This document shows, piece by piece, positions 22,466 through 33,639 of a stretch of 64,000 nt of DNA; positions within the stretch are counted from its first letter, which is position 1; each line of letters begins with the position of its first letter. The position numbers and the translations under genes are program-made. The notes beneath the pieces are model-generated. The model was not told the origin of the DNA. It did not search any database and saw only the letters and a list, made by a program, of their open reading frames with translations. Source of the DNA: Amanita rubescens (Eukaryota; Basidiomycota; Agaricomycetes; Agaricales; Amanitaceae). The stretch spans positions 1-64,000 of the forward strand of contig WION01000029.1 in assembly GCA_015039365.1 (NCBI GenBank). Direction: 5' to 3'.

Positions 22466-22868
22466 AGCGAAGTCCAACCTCACACGCACGGGCCACGCAG
22501 TTCCGGAACATATATCAGATCCGGCCATATTCTTTCTCGCCTCCCATTACTCCCTTTCGCTCAATCCCTCTCTCCTCCCCACCGTCGTTGCGCTCAGCGT
22601 GCAATGCGCACAGGCGGCCATCGCTAGCCCTCAGCCGGAGCAACGTCCAGTGCTACTCGAGCGAAGTTCAACCTTGCAAGCATGGGCCACGCAGTTCCGG
22701 AATGTATATTAGATCCGGCCGTATTCCTCCTCGCCCACTCCGTCACTCCCTCCTTTGCTCGATCCCTCTCTCCTCTGCGCCGTTGTCGCACTCAGTGCGC
22801 AATGCGCACAAGTGGCCATCGCAAGCCCTTGGCCGGAGCAACTCGAATGTCCAGTGCTTTGCGGGATG
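22466..22868. repeat. Tandem duplication of a roughly 200-bp unit
   Basis: Two diverged copies (about 22466-22658 and 22659-22868) share blocks such as GGGCCACGCAGTTCCGGAA, AGATCCGGCC, TCGATCCCTCTCTCCTC-like pyrimidine runs, AATGCGCACA and CCGGAGCAAC. Open frames crossing it are not credible genes. Confidence 0.7.
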
Positions 22869-24199
22869 ACGCTGTTCTAACGGGCGCGACCGCGGGCTCA
22901 AACTCAAACTTCTTCACACGCACAGGTCGGGATCCGGCCGTTCCTCACCTCAGGCTCTTCGTTGCTCCACCATGCATGCACACACACTGACACATAGGCC
23001 TTCAAGTTGCCCATCAAGCAGGTAGCCATCCCGACGCGGACACTCTACGAGTACCCCATGTAAATCTGCCCGTACGTGTGTAATCCATTAGCTAAATCAC
23101 CCCAGTCCCACTGCCCAGCATCTTCGTGACCACCAAGGTGAGTATTGCCAGTTGCTTCGATGATGCAGTTCGAGTTTACGAGTGCCTATATTAGTTATGC
23201 GCTACCACAGCTACCTTTGATCCTCGACATGTAATAGCGCTGTTAGTAATATAACATAGTGTACACCTACATAGCAATGAAATATATTAAGTTTTTAGGT
23301 CATGACCGTTAATGTGAACTGCAACTAATAACTACTAAACTTGTTGCAATATTGTCTAATTAGAGCTCGGATTTTTAGGAGAACTAAGAGTCTATGTCTG
23401 ATCCAGCTAATATTGCTAAGTCCTCAATTTGGTTGAAATTGTCTTATTTCTGGCTATTTCTGGCGAATTATGCACGATTAACCATCTCGGTTTTTCCCGA
23501 TGTTCCTTTTCGCACACTTGAAATGAACGGCCAGTTCCCAGAAGCATCGCCTGCCTGGGAAATGACACAATGATTAACGGTATTGGCCTTGGTGCTTCAT
23601 CTTTATTTGAGATCGCAAAACGGAGACTCGGAAGCCATGAGACATGCCGACGATATGTAAACTTGTGGCGCCATTTGATTTCTTTGCGATCTATGCCTCA
23701 TCGACAACAATGTCACGCAGTGCTTCTCCCCCCTCTAGGTTTTGGGAAACAATCTTGCAATCCTGTTGCTTGATGGAAAAGCAATGTGAATCAGTATCCA
23801 AATCTCGCGCAGCTGGCGCGTGACATTATGAGTATTCCAGGTTCGTTTATCCGGTTATATGTCACAGATACTCTACATATATATCACCTGCTAAACTCAA
23901 ATTAGGTTCTGCTGTTGGGCCGTGAGTACTTGAGTCCCGTGACACAATTTCTATCAGACGTGCCTCATTGAAACCAGAAACCATTCGTAAACTGATGCTC
24001 GTAAAACATAAGCTACGCGTCCGTCAACGCACTTATATTCGGAATCTTGAAAGGCAGGCAACGAAAGCTTTTATTTGTACATAACTTTTCCGTAGACAAT
24101 TATTTTACGATTACGCTACATTACGTCCCGTACAGTAATACGGTAATGGCGGTTTACGACAGTATTGGATACGACCGCATCAGTAGTTTGCACGTATTT
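22869..24199. other. Gene-poor stretch with one dispersed-repeat copy
   Basis: No gene is supported. Around 23520-23680 lies a diverged copy of the right half of the dispersed repeat seen at 35.6, 43.2 and 46.8 kb (blocks CCCAGAAGCATCGCCTGCC, TTATTTGAGATCG and ACTCGGAAGCCATGAGACAT). The remainder is AT-rich. Confidence 0.45.
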
Positions 24200-25788
24200 T
24201 TACGACCGTTTCCTTTTACGTAAGGTGCGATGCCCTACTCGCAAGGCAGGAATTGCCAATGCATCAATAACTGCCACCTGTCGGCATTCCAAAGCTACTG
24301 CCAGTCGACTGATACCTTCGTGCTCCTGCCAGTCGATCTCAAATACACCCGGTTTATTTGCACCTGCATGCCACGACCACCGTTTCAATCGCGACTAAGA
24401 AAGTTGTCAAACGTAGTGATCAGAAAATATTATAAGAACGTTACCTCGACGCTATAAATATGCAGCCAGCCATCTCCACTTCCAGTAGCTAGCCATTTGC
24501 CGTTTGGACTGAACGTCATAGAGAAAATAGGCCGCTCATGGTCTGCAAGTACTTTCAAGCATTCGCCGGTGACCGAGTCCCAGATGCGAGCTGTTCCGTC
24601 GAATGATGATCTAAAAAGAATGAGCACAAGAAACTTGAGGATTCATAGGTCGTACGTGGCTATGAGTTGATTGGTCCCTGGAGGATGGTCCGGACACCAG
24701 CATATTGTAGTGATCGCATGACTATGTCCCCTCAAGACGATAACGTCCGAAGCCATGAAGCCTGGTATTGAATCTGCGGAACTGGAAATGTTTTCAATAT
24801 TCCATACTCGGGCCGTCGTATCATCCGAACATGATGCAAGCCGTGTGCCAGTTGAGTTGCATCGTATCTCGTTTATTTCGTTCTCGTGTCCTCTAAATGG
24901 AGCTCTAGGAGAAGGTCATAGGCGCTAGCACTCACTTACGAGAGTGTTTTGATCGATTCCCCACCATCTACTTGTATTATGTATATTTGGCTGTCCGCGC
25001 CACAACTCGCGAATGTCCAGTCATCTAGCCAGGCAACATTCAAGCAGCCATCTAATTTAGCATAAACAATTACAACCAGACGTTGCGATAACACTCTTCT
25101 TACCTGTATGACAATGATATTGCCGTTGCAATCGCTTTTCCGAGACATTCCACAAACATGTCGTTCCATCCAGACTCGCTGTAAGGAGCCAATGGCCGGA
25201 CTTTGAGAATCTCGTAGCAAATATGGGCCCCTTCTCAGTCAGATACATAATGTAAAGAGAAGAGCATAGAAAAGATAATAAAGCTTACATTATGCTGGGA
25301 ATCGGTAAAATACAGTTCACCATTGGGTTTAGATATTCGCAATATTGAATCATATGAGCCAATAGCCAGTAATTGTCCGGACGGACTCCAATTTAGGGAT
25401 GTCAAATCGGCAGACCCCGCTTTTATTGAAAAGTGGTGAAGCGATACAGGAGGGAAAGGGTCGGAAGTGGAAGGCACTGTTGAACTTGAAGGGTCGGGAA
25501 GAGTCCAAAAGTTCACGACGGCGTCCCGGGATCTATTTACACGAGGTGAATGGTAGATTTAATACGATGAAGATGCGCACTAACCCGCTGGCAAGCGTCG
25601 GATGATTCTTTGGATTCCAAGCACAGGACAGTATTCCGCACCTCTGTCGCATGACCTGGAAGCATGGTGACAGTGCCGGCTGTAGACTCATCAAGGGGGC
25701 CTTGCGTGTGCTTCTCATTGCGTTTAGATTTCCTGGGTCGTGATATCGTCGATTCTGCATCTTGGTTTTTCGACTTATATGCTAACAT
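24200..25788 (-). CDS. WD40-repeat protein resembling TBL1/SIF2, N-terminally short
   Basis: TBL1/SIF2 proteins are WD40 scaffolds of histone-deacetylase corepressor complexes. Repeats in order: GHATEV, CAWNPKNHPTLASGS with NFWTLPD, LNWSPSGQLLAIGSYDS, GPIFATRFSKSGHWLLTAS with LWNVSEK, VAWLDDWTFASCGAD, NEIRCNSTGTRLASCSDDTT with VWNIE, a GHSHAITTICWCPD repeat, SSFDGTARIWDSVTGECLK, MTFSPNGKWLATGSGDG, and a C-terminal GVFEIDWQEHEGI. Introns are short and canonical. The N-terminus (MLAYKSKNQDAESTIS) has no LisH or F-box-like segment, unlike full-length TBL1. Near 25640 the frame of GHATEVRNT does not continue into SCAWNP without a one-base shift, so the gene may be slightly broken or misread there. 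Confidence 0.72.
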
Positions 25789-25895
25789 TCTCCGTCAACA
25801 AGACGTATTATTAAACAGTACGACTACACATACATTTGGACGATGAATCAGCATGTATATCTTCACTTTTGCGTTTCGCTCTTTTCTCGGACGGT

Positions 25896-27475
25896 TCATC
25901 CAGAGCCATTGGTGACTCCTTGCCACGGGGCTGTAACGATAGGGCATCGGTATCTTTTTCGGGAAGCTAATATGAATTGCAAAATATTAGTAAAGAATTG
26001 CCGAAGGAACAACTTTGGTCCTGCGCACCGTAGTACTGGACGTTGACAGGGACAATCCGTCCTGCAACATCTCCCGTCACTTCGGGCACTGGTTGGGGGA
26101 GACACACATTGAGAAATACCCATCATCTGTTCCGCGATATCTTTCATCCCTGGTCGTTTCAGTGGTTCCGTCGCCCAGCAATGCTGAATCAACTCCCATG
26201 CCCCTTCACTCAGAGATGGATTATCTTGTCGAGGTGGACGTTTACCTCGAGAGACAAGGGTCACAATCTGTATCTCTGGTCTACCGGCAAAGGGTATTCT
26301 ATCGTAATGGATCTAGGCAATTCAGAAACAATACCAGCATGTTTTCGCGACGCACTTCATAATAGATACATCCAAAAGCGTAGACATCTGTCATTTGCGT
26401 TCTTGACGGATCTTCAGCTGACGGGTCATCGGCATCGTCAGGGCATCCGAATAACTCTGGGGCTGCAAAGTTGAGATGTTTTGCTCCAGATTGGGTGTTG
26501 GTAGCATCCGAGAGTCTGGTCAATCCGAAATCCGCGATTTGAATGTGAAGATCAGCATCCAAGAGGACATTTTCCTGAAAAGAAAGGTTGGCATTTCAAC
26601 AACATGTGTTTTAGGTAGCGTACCCCACGTAGGTCACCATGAACCACACCTTCCGAGTGAATGTACTCCATGCCTTGGGCCACTTCTAGCATCTTTCTCG
26701 AGAGTGAGCATAGTGGATAGCCAAAGGAAGAAAAAAACATACGCGTTCTGTTATTTGGGCTATCAATGGATTTGTGTTCGTCCGCCATTGAGCTAGAGTC
26801 CCATTCTTCATATATGGCGAGACGAGGAAGGTCATTCCACCTTCCTCTTCATGGATTCCTAAGAATGGTAGCACGAAGTTGTGCTCAAGGGATCCCCACA
26901 TTAATGCCTCTCGACAAAAGGCCTATTGGAAGGAGAATAAAAAACGACGACTCAAGAACAGACATTGAAAATTTACAAGGTTGTTAGCATCATTTTTGTA
27001 TAGCACTTTTAACGCAACGCCTGCGCCACAAAGTTCGCCCTTAAAAACATTGCCGTAACCACCGCGACCTATGTAGTCACGCTTGTCCGGCATGCTGACT
27101 CCAGTTACGATGAAGGGCCGTGGCACGACGGGCGTCTTTGATATGATTTTAAACATAAGGCGTCTAGCTCGCCGATTGAAGTTTATGGTTGCATCCGAAC
27201 TTGATAGGTAACGATGACGAAGTACATATAGTGCGAATTCCAAGAGATTCATTACGTCCGAGACCCGTCTTAGCTTTTCCGCAACGCTGATGTAGTCATC
27301 CCTGGATAACAGTTTCCGCAGAAGATCGATAGTTGCGACAGACGTGATGACAGGTCCGGGCTGCTGGGATTTAAGCAGAGTGCATGTACCGCTTCGCAAC
27401 GTTGCGTACCTTCAAATTGTTATCAAGAATAGATAACAACGATGAAAGAGCATGGGCGCCCGGATCAAGTGACAT
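25896..27475 (-). CDS. TKL-type protein kinase
   Basis: A complete kinase gene. Exon 1 (MSLDPGAHALSSLLSILDNN) is followed by a helical N-terminal region (IDLLRKLLSRDDYISVAEKL). The kinase domain has the glycine loop IGRGGYGNVFKGEL, the lysine motif VALKVLYKND, NGTLAQW, the catalytic loop HSEGVVHGDLRGENVLLD, ADFGLTRL, FAAPELFG, DVYAFGCIYYE, and CWATEPLKRPGMKDI. The HGDLRGEN form replaces the usual HRDLKxxN, as in many basidiomycete tyrosine-kinase-like proteins. The C-terminus is a Cys/Arg-rich tail. Introns are short and in frame, one with acceptor CCTAG before IHYDRIPFAG. It resembles the broken kinase at 1-816. The substrate is unknown. Confidence 0.85.
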
Positions 27476-28401
27476 GTTGTTTGGAGACGTTCAGAATTCC
27501 CCAGCGAGCTGCTCCAATTTGGCTTGACGAAGTCGGATTCTAAGACTGCTCCTGGGGCTAGAGTAACTCTTCGGCGGCTAAACGTGTGAAAGGTGTCGAG
27601 ACATTGACAAGGCAGTGACCAGGGCTGTGGCAGTGACCAAGGCTGTTAAGAGTACTCACGGTTGCCATACTGGTGCTATTTGTAGTAATTCTGCCTTTCC
27701 AGGCTGATATCAGCCTCCCTGCTGATGGTGGTAGACCAGTGAATGACTTTGACCATATCATGGCCGAGCTTGTTGACGCGGGGTGACGTCACACTTGCCA
27801 CGTTTCGCGTTGACGGCCCAGTGACGTTTCGTTCCAAAAACTTTGGCTGCGTCAACACCTCTCATTATGCTCCTTGACCCATCTCCACCAAAACTAGCGT
27901 GTTCATACTCAAAAAGAAGGAAAACCTAGATCTACGCTGTTCAAACGCACGGCTCTTTGTATTTGAACGATGCGTAGGACTCGGACGGACTCGCAATTCA
28001 TCATGAGGACTCTTTACCGTCGTTGGGGCTACTGTGTGGTAACTAACGATTGACGTGCAAGGTTGAGCACTTGGCTGATCAGTCCGTTGAACCTTGAACC
28101 AGATTGGTTTATCACATGCGGAATGCCAACGTATCGTATCGGTTGCGAATACGCATGGCCTGGTACCACACCTCTTCCCAACTGGACTCAAAGCATGCCC
28201 ATCCCTCACTTCCAACTCACTTTCCCTCACGGCCTGTACCACGAGGTTACGGTCATCCTCGACCGGCTGGGACGACGTAATGACGAGGACCTGCACAACC
28301 CACACTCTGATGGTTCTCTTAAAGTACCACAGGAGTCGATAACCTCCGCATCAATGCAACAGGCACATTCCCCTATCCTCTAAAATTCCTTCCTCGCCCT
28401 G
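27476..28401. other. Intergenic, no convincing gene
   Basis: Open frames on both strands (for example 27865-28305 minus and 28063-28383 plus) lack motifs and splice support. Two tandem 18-bp units of GGCAGTGACC(A/C)AGGCTGT type occur at about 27609-27645. Confidence 0.4.
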
Positions 28402-28746
28402 TCACAGAACAATTCCGGTACTATGAATTTTTCTTCTCATTTCGTCATGCCTGTATTCATTATTTTTGCGTTCAAGCACGGCGAGACCCTTAAGTCCGTT
28501 AATGGTCCTGACACTCTTAAGATTTGACGCTGGCACTGGCGATGTGGCGATCGGCGGGTCTCTGGCGGGGTTGATGACCGGGACGCGAAGAGTAACGTCG
28601 TCGTATTGATTTAGATATTTTGGAACAGTTACCAGGAAGGTTCTAGATGGCAGCGAGAGGTTGACGACTAGCGCCAGCGAAGTTAGGAGCAATGCAGGCG
28701 ATGATAGCGTGCATTGTGTGTAACAATCCAAGACGGGGAGAGACAC
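28402..28746 (-). CDS. Hypothetical protein with N-terminal hydrophobic segment
   Basis: An uninterrupted 114-codon frame starting MSLPVLDCYTQCTLSSPALL, then SLALVVNLSLPS, giving one hydrophobic segment that could be a signal peptide or anchor. The rest is polar with a basic C-terminus. Its first codons are homologous at DNA level to sequences at about 38150 and 44904, where the start MCLSPSW or MCLSLSW leads into other cassette genes. So this may be the 5' piece of a larger cassette gene after rearrangement. I do not recognise the family. Confidence 0.4.
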   Translation of the reverse strand: MSLPVLDCYTQCTLSSPALLLTSLALVVNLSLPSRTFLVTVPKYLNQYDDVTLRVPVINPARDPPIATSPVPASNLKSVRTINGLKGLAVLERKNNEYRHDEMRRKIHSTGIVL

Positions 28747-28828
28747 AACGTCTGGTCATTATGTTCCGAATTCGTTTCATAGAATAAACATGAATTTGAA
28801 TTGCATAAATTTATACTACACATCAACG

Positions 28829-29327
28829 TTACGGCCTCCCAACGGAACTCCCCATTCTCACTTTGGGCATCGCAGATCTCCATATCTTAAGGTCCGGCTC
28901 GAGGAACTCTTGAACTTCTCCAATATCAAACGGGAGTCGACTCGGGGGATCTCTCGACTTCTGAACCATTTCCCCATCCTTGCCATATGCCTGGTCAATA
29001 ATAAGTACCCAACGATATTTAGAGTCTTTCCTGCCCTCTGGATATTTTGCAAAGACTAGAGAGAAGTTATCGCTCGCCATGTCGCACCACCCGCAGACAA
29101 TATTCATAAGTCCCGTCTCGCGTTCGGGATAATCTGAAGGATCAAATCCAAGCTCTTTAAAAACTGCTTGGGGGCTAAGAGCATAGCCTTTGACCCAATG
29201 CGCCTGACAGCACCGAACTTGTTTTAACACAAATTGGTAAAGCTACGGATGGACTTACGTTTTCTTCTCTCCACTCTTCCCACATCGATTGCTCGTCTAC
29301 ATGCGACTGAGGTTCTTGATCTGACAT
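28829..29327 (-). CDS. KGY-family orphan protein, copy 1
   Basis: Two exons (29327-29259 and 29203-28829) with a 55-nt GT-AG intron give about 147 residues. The N-terminus is charged (MSDQEPQSHVDEQ ending in WREEN), then AHWVKGYALSPQAV, a Cys-containing block IVCGWCDMASDNFSLVFAKY, RWVLIIDQAYGKDGE, and a C-terminus with SRLPFDIGEVQEFLEPDLK. Paralogs with the same intron position lie at 38245-38747 and 45292-45769, and a shorter relative at 47685-47966. The family name here is only descriptive. The mix of conserved aromatic and acidic positions suggests a small folded domain, and no catalytic motif is evident. Confidence 0.68.
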
Positions 29328-29924
29328 TACTAGTATTGGCTTTCGCTGAAATCTTAAGTTTATGCATTTTCCGTGATGACATACAAAGATGCAGAGCAGG
29401 GCCTGTTGGTAGAGTAATCCCTAGTAATCCCCGTTTTTGTGGTGTTAAAAGTCACCAATGCTTACATAATTCGGACTTTGATGGGGTCATTTGGTTGATA
29501 AGTTCTTTGTCGGCCTTATGTCGATTAACAGTGAGGGAGGCTCAAGATTATATGTAAATGAATCTATCGCCAAACGGTTGTGTGTTTTTAAACCTTTTCC
29601 AAAGTTAAATGTTTATTCATTTTGCTTTGGTTTGGGGGGTGAGCCGGGGGCCGTGGGCTTTCACGTGGCATTTCCTTTTGGGGATGCTGAAAGCGGGAAT
29701 CGCGTTGAGGGAAATGCCTGAAAGCGGTAAGGCCCAAAACGGCTCAGAAGTCGGGCCGGACCCGTGCCAACGGGAGGATAAGCGCAGCGGCACGGGCTTG
29801 CTGCCCAAAAAAAAGGCTTTAGCTAGAACAAGCTCGGGACACTGCACGCCCGAGGTTCCCCCAAACAAAGCTAAAAGCACAGGAAAGGAGTGTGATTGCA
29901 AAGAGGGTGAGGTAGTGGTACATG

Positions 29925-31374
29925 TTATGTGTTCGTTGCTAAGGTAGAAGATATGTTATTTCTAATGCGGAATGATTCTAATTCAGTAGCGACTGCAATA
30001 AGCTTATTACGATCGTAAGCTTTAAAGATATGCTGTGGGATGATGTCATCAATTTTACGCCAGTAGAGAAGAAACGCCATGGAAGACCATTCGCCGAGGG
30101 AAGCAACCACTTCGGGGGAGACTCCTGACAAGAGGAGTTCAACGGTTCCACCTATTCTGAAGCTGTGGCCGGCGAAGGACGAGAGTGTAGGTGAGGTTAG
30201 GAGTTTTTTGCATAGGTTGAGGAAATCTTTTTTGATGGGAAGCGAGAACGAGCCATCAGGTTTGGAAGCGGAGAAGAGTGGGAGATTGTTGGGAACATTA
30301 AGGTTTACCTGCATGTGGAGGATTATGTGAGTATGAGGAAGCGTGGGGTAGGGGGGGGGGGCGAACGTGTAAGTGGTTGAGCAAAGCAGCTATGGGGCAA
30401 AGGTCGTCAGAACGAGCCGTCAGGACAATCCTGCCGCCATGTTCTTTCGCGGATTTGGTCCACGGAATTGGGAAGGAAACTGACTTAAGGACATTGGCGT
30501 CGAATTTGTTTTTTAGAGTTATGTTTTTGGTGACATGAAATTTGGGGTCGAAAGCGGAACGGGAAAGGATAGTTAGTTCGCCAAGACGACGGCAACCCCA
30601 GAAGGCACAACAGGCTATGGCCCAAGTGGCCGCGTGTAACGGGTCCGATAAGGTTAGGCGTGAGTGTAATGCACGGAGATGCTCGAGGGTAATGGGGTTA
30701 CGTTGAGGTCGAGAGAATTTTTTTCCTTCTTTATTAGCAGTTGATCTAGTTAAGTGGACGAGCCGGGAGTCACCATGCCAAGGGGCACCGTTGAAGTCGT
30801 GCCAGGCTTTAAGTCCTGACATCCAATTTGTAATACAGGAGCCAGAACATGTTCCGGCATGTTCAGAGATGAAGGCAGCAAGTAGGACATTAGAAGCGGG
30901 CATACGGGAAGTCTCTGGAATATTAAACTTGTCACAGAATTCAATGAAGCGAAGGATACCGGCGCCGTAAGAATTTCGGGTGCTGGGGGCTAAAGCTTTG
31001 AAGATGGTCGATTGGAGGGTATTGATTAATTCGGGTGGGAGGGATTTGGAAAGCTTGTCTTTAAATTTGATGGAGTATGGCGTGTTCCAAGAACGAATGC
31101 GGTCAGCAGCGGAAACTTTTGGTCTGAGAGAAGAGGCGGGAATTTCGGGTTTAGGTTTGATTTCTTTTTCGATTTTGGGAGTAGGTAGAGAAGAAGAAGA
31201 AGAACAAGAAAGTGTTTTTCGGGGTGAAGAAGTGCGCGGTGGAATCGAAGGAGGAAGCGGGGCGGGAAAGTGAATGTTGTAGGAAGAATTGTTGGTGCGT
31301 TCCTTTATCGAGTTCCCTTCTTCCCTCGGGGAGGCAGAGCTGCCCCCTTCAGGTCGTGGTCGGAACTTAAACAT
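29925..31374 (-). CDS. Tyrosine recombinase of the retroelement
   Basis: The recombinase inserts the circular DNA copy of the element. The start ATG at 31374 overlaps the reverse-transcriptase stop (ATGTTTAA). A low-complexity Ser/Pro/Lys N-terminus leads to a SAM-like core-binding region (APSTRNSYGAGILRFIEFCD) and a catalytic domain with the Arg in FWGCRRLGELTILSR, the HxxR box in AGHSFRIGGT, and the nucleophile Tyr in SMAFLLYWRKID. One intron (30366-30309, 58 nt) with a C-rich tract is removed to join NHLH to VNLNVPNN. All R-H-R-Y positions are present, so it could be active. Confidence 0.82.
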
Positions 31375-33639
31375 GAAGAAAAAACCTCCGGAGTTCATCC
31401 GGCATATCGAATTTGGTTTTGAGTCTAAGTTCGGGAGACCCGAGAATCCCGCGCGAGATTGGGTCGGCCCGATTAGATTCAGATTCGACGTAGACGAGGA
31501 CTGGCAGTAAATTGTTGGAGGCAAGTATTGCCGCAGAACGGCAAATGGATAGGTTAATTTCGAAGTTGCGACATCTTCCTTTGTCAAAGGCGCCAATAAC
31601 GCCTTTGTTGTCCGAGTGGATAATGATCCGTTTGTCAGAAAATTCAAGGACGGCGAGGGTGTAAATAAGGAATTCAAGGGCAATGCCTTCGAGCCAGCCT
31701 ATGTCGCGGCAGGGGCCCTTCCAGGAATCAGCAAGCTTCCAGGCATCCCATTTTCCGTCGAACCAGATACCGATACCCCAAGAGGTAGAGGCATCGACGT
31801 AGACATTTGGGTCTGTGGTTACAAGGTTGACAAGGGGGCGGAATCTGCCGAGTTCGGATAGTGTCGTGTTCCACCATCGAAGGTCGTTGATGAGAGGCTT
31901 TGGGGGGTATCGCCTCTCAAATTCATTTGAGAATGAGGCTATGAAGTTTGATAAAGAGGCCAGACGGTTGCGACCTGTGGGAAAGGGTAAGCATGGGGGT
32001 TAGGTAGGTTAGGGATAGTACGACCTTCTGGGTAGACGTATGAGATATGGCAAAGGGAGCCATGAATCTTCATGACGTCTTTGACAACACAACGGTTCAC
32101 CTCGAAGGATGAGATGAATATTCTCACTCTCTCCAGGAATTTTAACCTCTTATCCTCTGGTAAGGAGACGATATGGGAGTCAACATTCCATAGGAATCCT
32201 ATATATTTAAAGGTGGTGTCAAAGTCCTGGCCTTTTTCAGGGTGCCAGGGTATGTTTAGGTCTTTGATCAAATCTAAGGCTGAGGATCGATCGTAAGCAA
32301 AGTGGTGTGACGAACTGGGGATACCCGGGAAGGGGCCCTGAGTAACGGGAAATCTAAAGATGCAAAGGTCATCTTCGTATTTGATGATTGGGAAAATCCC
32401 TTCTGCCTCCCAAATATCTATGGCTGCATTGGCGATCATGCCGGCGCTGCTACTAGCGGAGGAGCAACCGAAGGGGCAAGCGTGATCAATGAAGAAGCCA
32501 GAAGAGCCTTGGACTACGAACCAAGGCTTATGCTGTGGTAGGATGGGGCAGGTGCGGTGAAATTTGGCAATGTCGAGTGTCATAGCTTCAGCGCCGGGTG
32601 GGGCGCTGGCAATCTGGGGTCGTGGTCATGGTAAGTTGAGGTTTTTGACGGGGTAAGGAGCATAAGGGTAAGAAGTAGGGCAGGGTAGGTAGCGCTTTGG
32701 TAGGGGTAGGATGGGGTGCGGGATGGGATGGGGTGCGCGTACGCATAGTATGTGGTGGTAGGAAGGGAGTGTGGTAGGGTAGGGGGATGGTAGGAAGGGA
32801 GGGATAAGACTCACGATCTCGGCCATCTCGGCGGCTGAACCGAATCTGGTGGGAAACTTTTCGGTATCGATGAAGGAGTTCGTAGAAGAATGCGTTTTAT
32901 CTCCTTTTGACAGGTGACGACAGATTCTCAACTTATCAGGTTGGACGTCAACCACAATAGGTGAGCATTGGAAAGGGCCTCTGAGGATGAGGGTGACATC
33001 TTCACGAGAGAAGGGACCACTCATCCTTCCAGCTGAAACTTCATCTGCCAGGTATGCGTCGATGTGATCCATGTATTGCAGTGAAGCTTGGTGCATTGGG
33101 AAAATTACGTGTTCTGTTATATCTGGGAATTCTCCGAGGGGAAAACCATTCCGGAGATTCCGGACCAAGAAGGGGTAAAAGTCGGACAGCTTGTGTTTGG
33201 CAAGAAGAGACTCGAAGGCATCAGCATTATACGGGGTTACGATTTTGTTTAATATTCTGTCGTGCGACGGTAGGCTGTAAGGTAATGGCAGGCGGTGGAA
33301 AACCGTGGGCAAGAAGTCAAAATAGGGCTTGTCAGTTCTGCGGAGACGACTTGGAAGGGTCACGGCGACAAGTCCAAGAGAAGGCATGGTGTGACTTATC
33401 GCCACAGAAGGAACAGATGTGGACACGCTTGTCTTGTCCATGGTTATTGCAGGCTGTGGAATTTGAGCCTCTGATATTCCAGCTTCTGCAAACGGAAGAT
33501 TTTCCTCGGATGGAGATAAGGTTTCCGTCCTCTGCCCTACAGGAGAGGGCTTTGCCATCGTCAAAAGAGGAGGACTGACAGGTGCTGAAAACATGTCCCT
33601 TCTTGGCGCATATAACGCACGCGGCGGATGAGGGATCAC
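31367..33639 (-). CDS. Reverse transcriptase-RNase H of the retroelement
   Basis: The polymerase copies element RNA into DNA. The palm and finger blocks include KLRICRHLSKGD, FPTRFGSAAEM, the first Asp motif AMTLDIAKFHRTCPI, FGCSSASSSAGM, and the catalytic KYEDDLCIFRFP (YxDD form). RNase H signatures follow: VYVDASTSWGIGIWFDG, IIIHSDNKGVIGAFDKG and ESESNRADPISRG. Two spliceosomal introns are needed to keep the frame: 32814-32614 (201 nt, pyrimidine-rich) and 32024-31975 (50 nt). The protein ends DELRRFFLHV with the stop inside the start region of the recombinase gene. The exact start is unclear; MAKPSPVGQ (about 33558) or the longer MIPHPPRAL are options. Confidence 0.8.

Noticed and set aside
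27865..28383. Opposing open frames on both strands near 28 kb
   Set aside because: Neither has a recognisable motif, plausible introns or a paralog in the other cassettes.
28829..29327. A 16-nt ultrashort intron (GTAAGT to TAG) in all three KGY copies
   Set aside because: Using the same donor with the next in-phase acceptor (CTGTCAG or TTGTCAG) gives a normal 53-55 nt intron and joins WREEN to A(H/R)WVKGY in frame.
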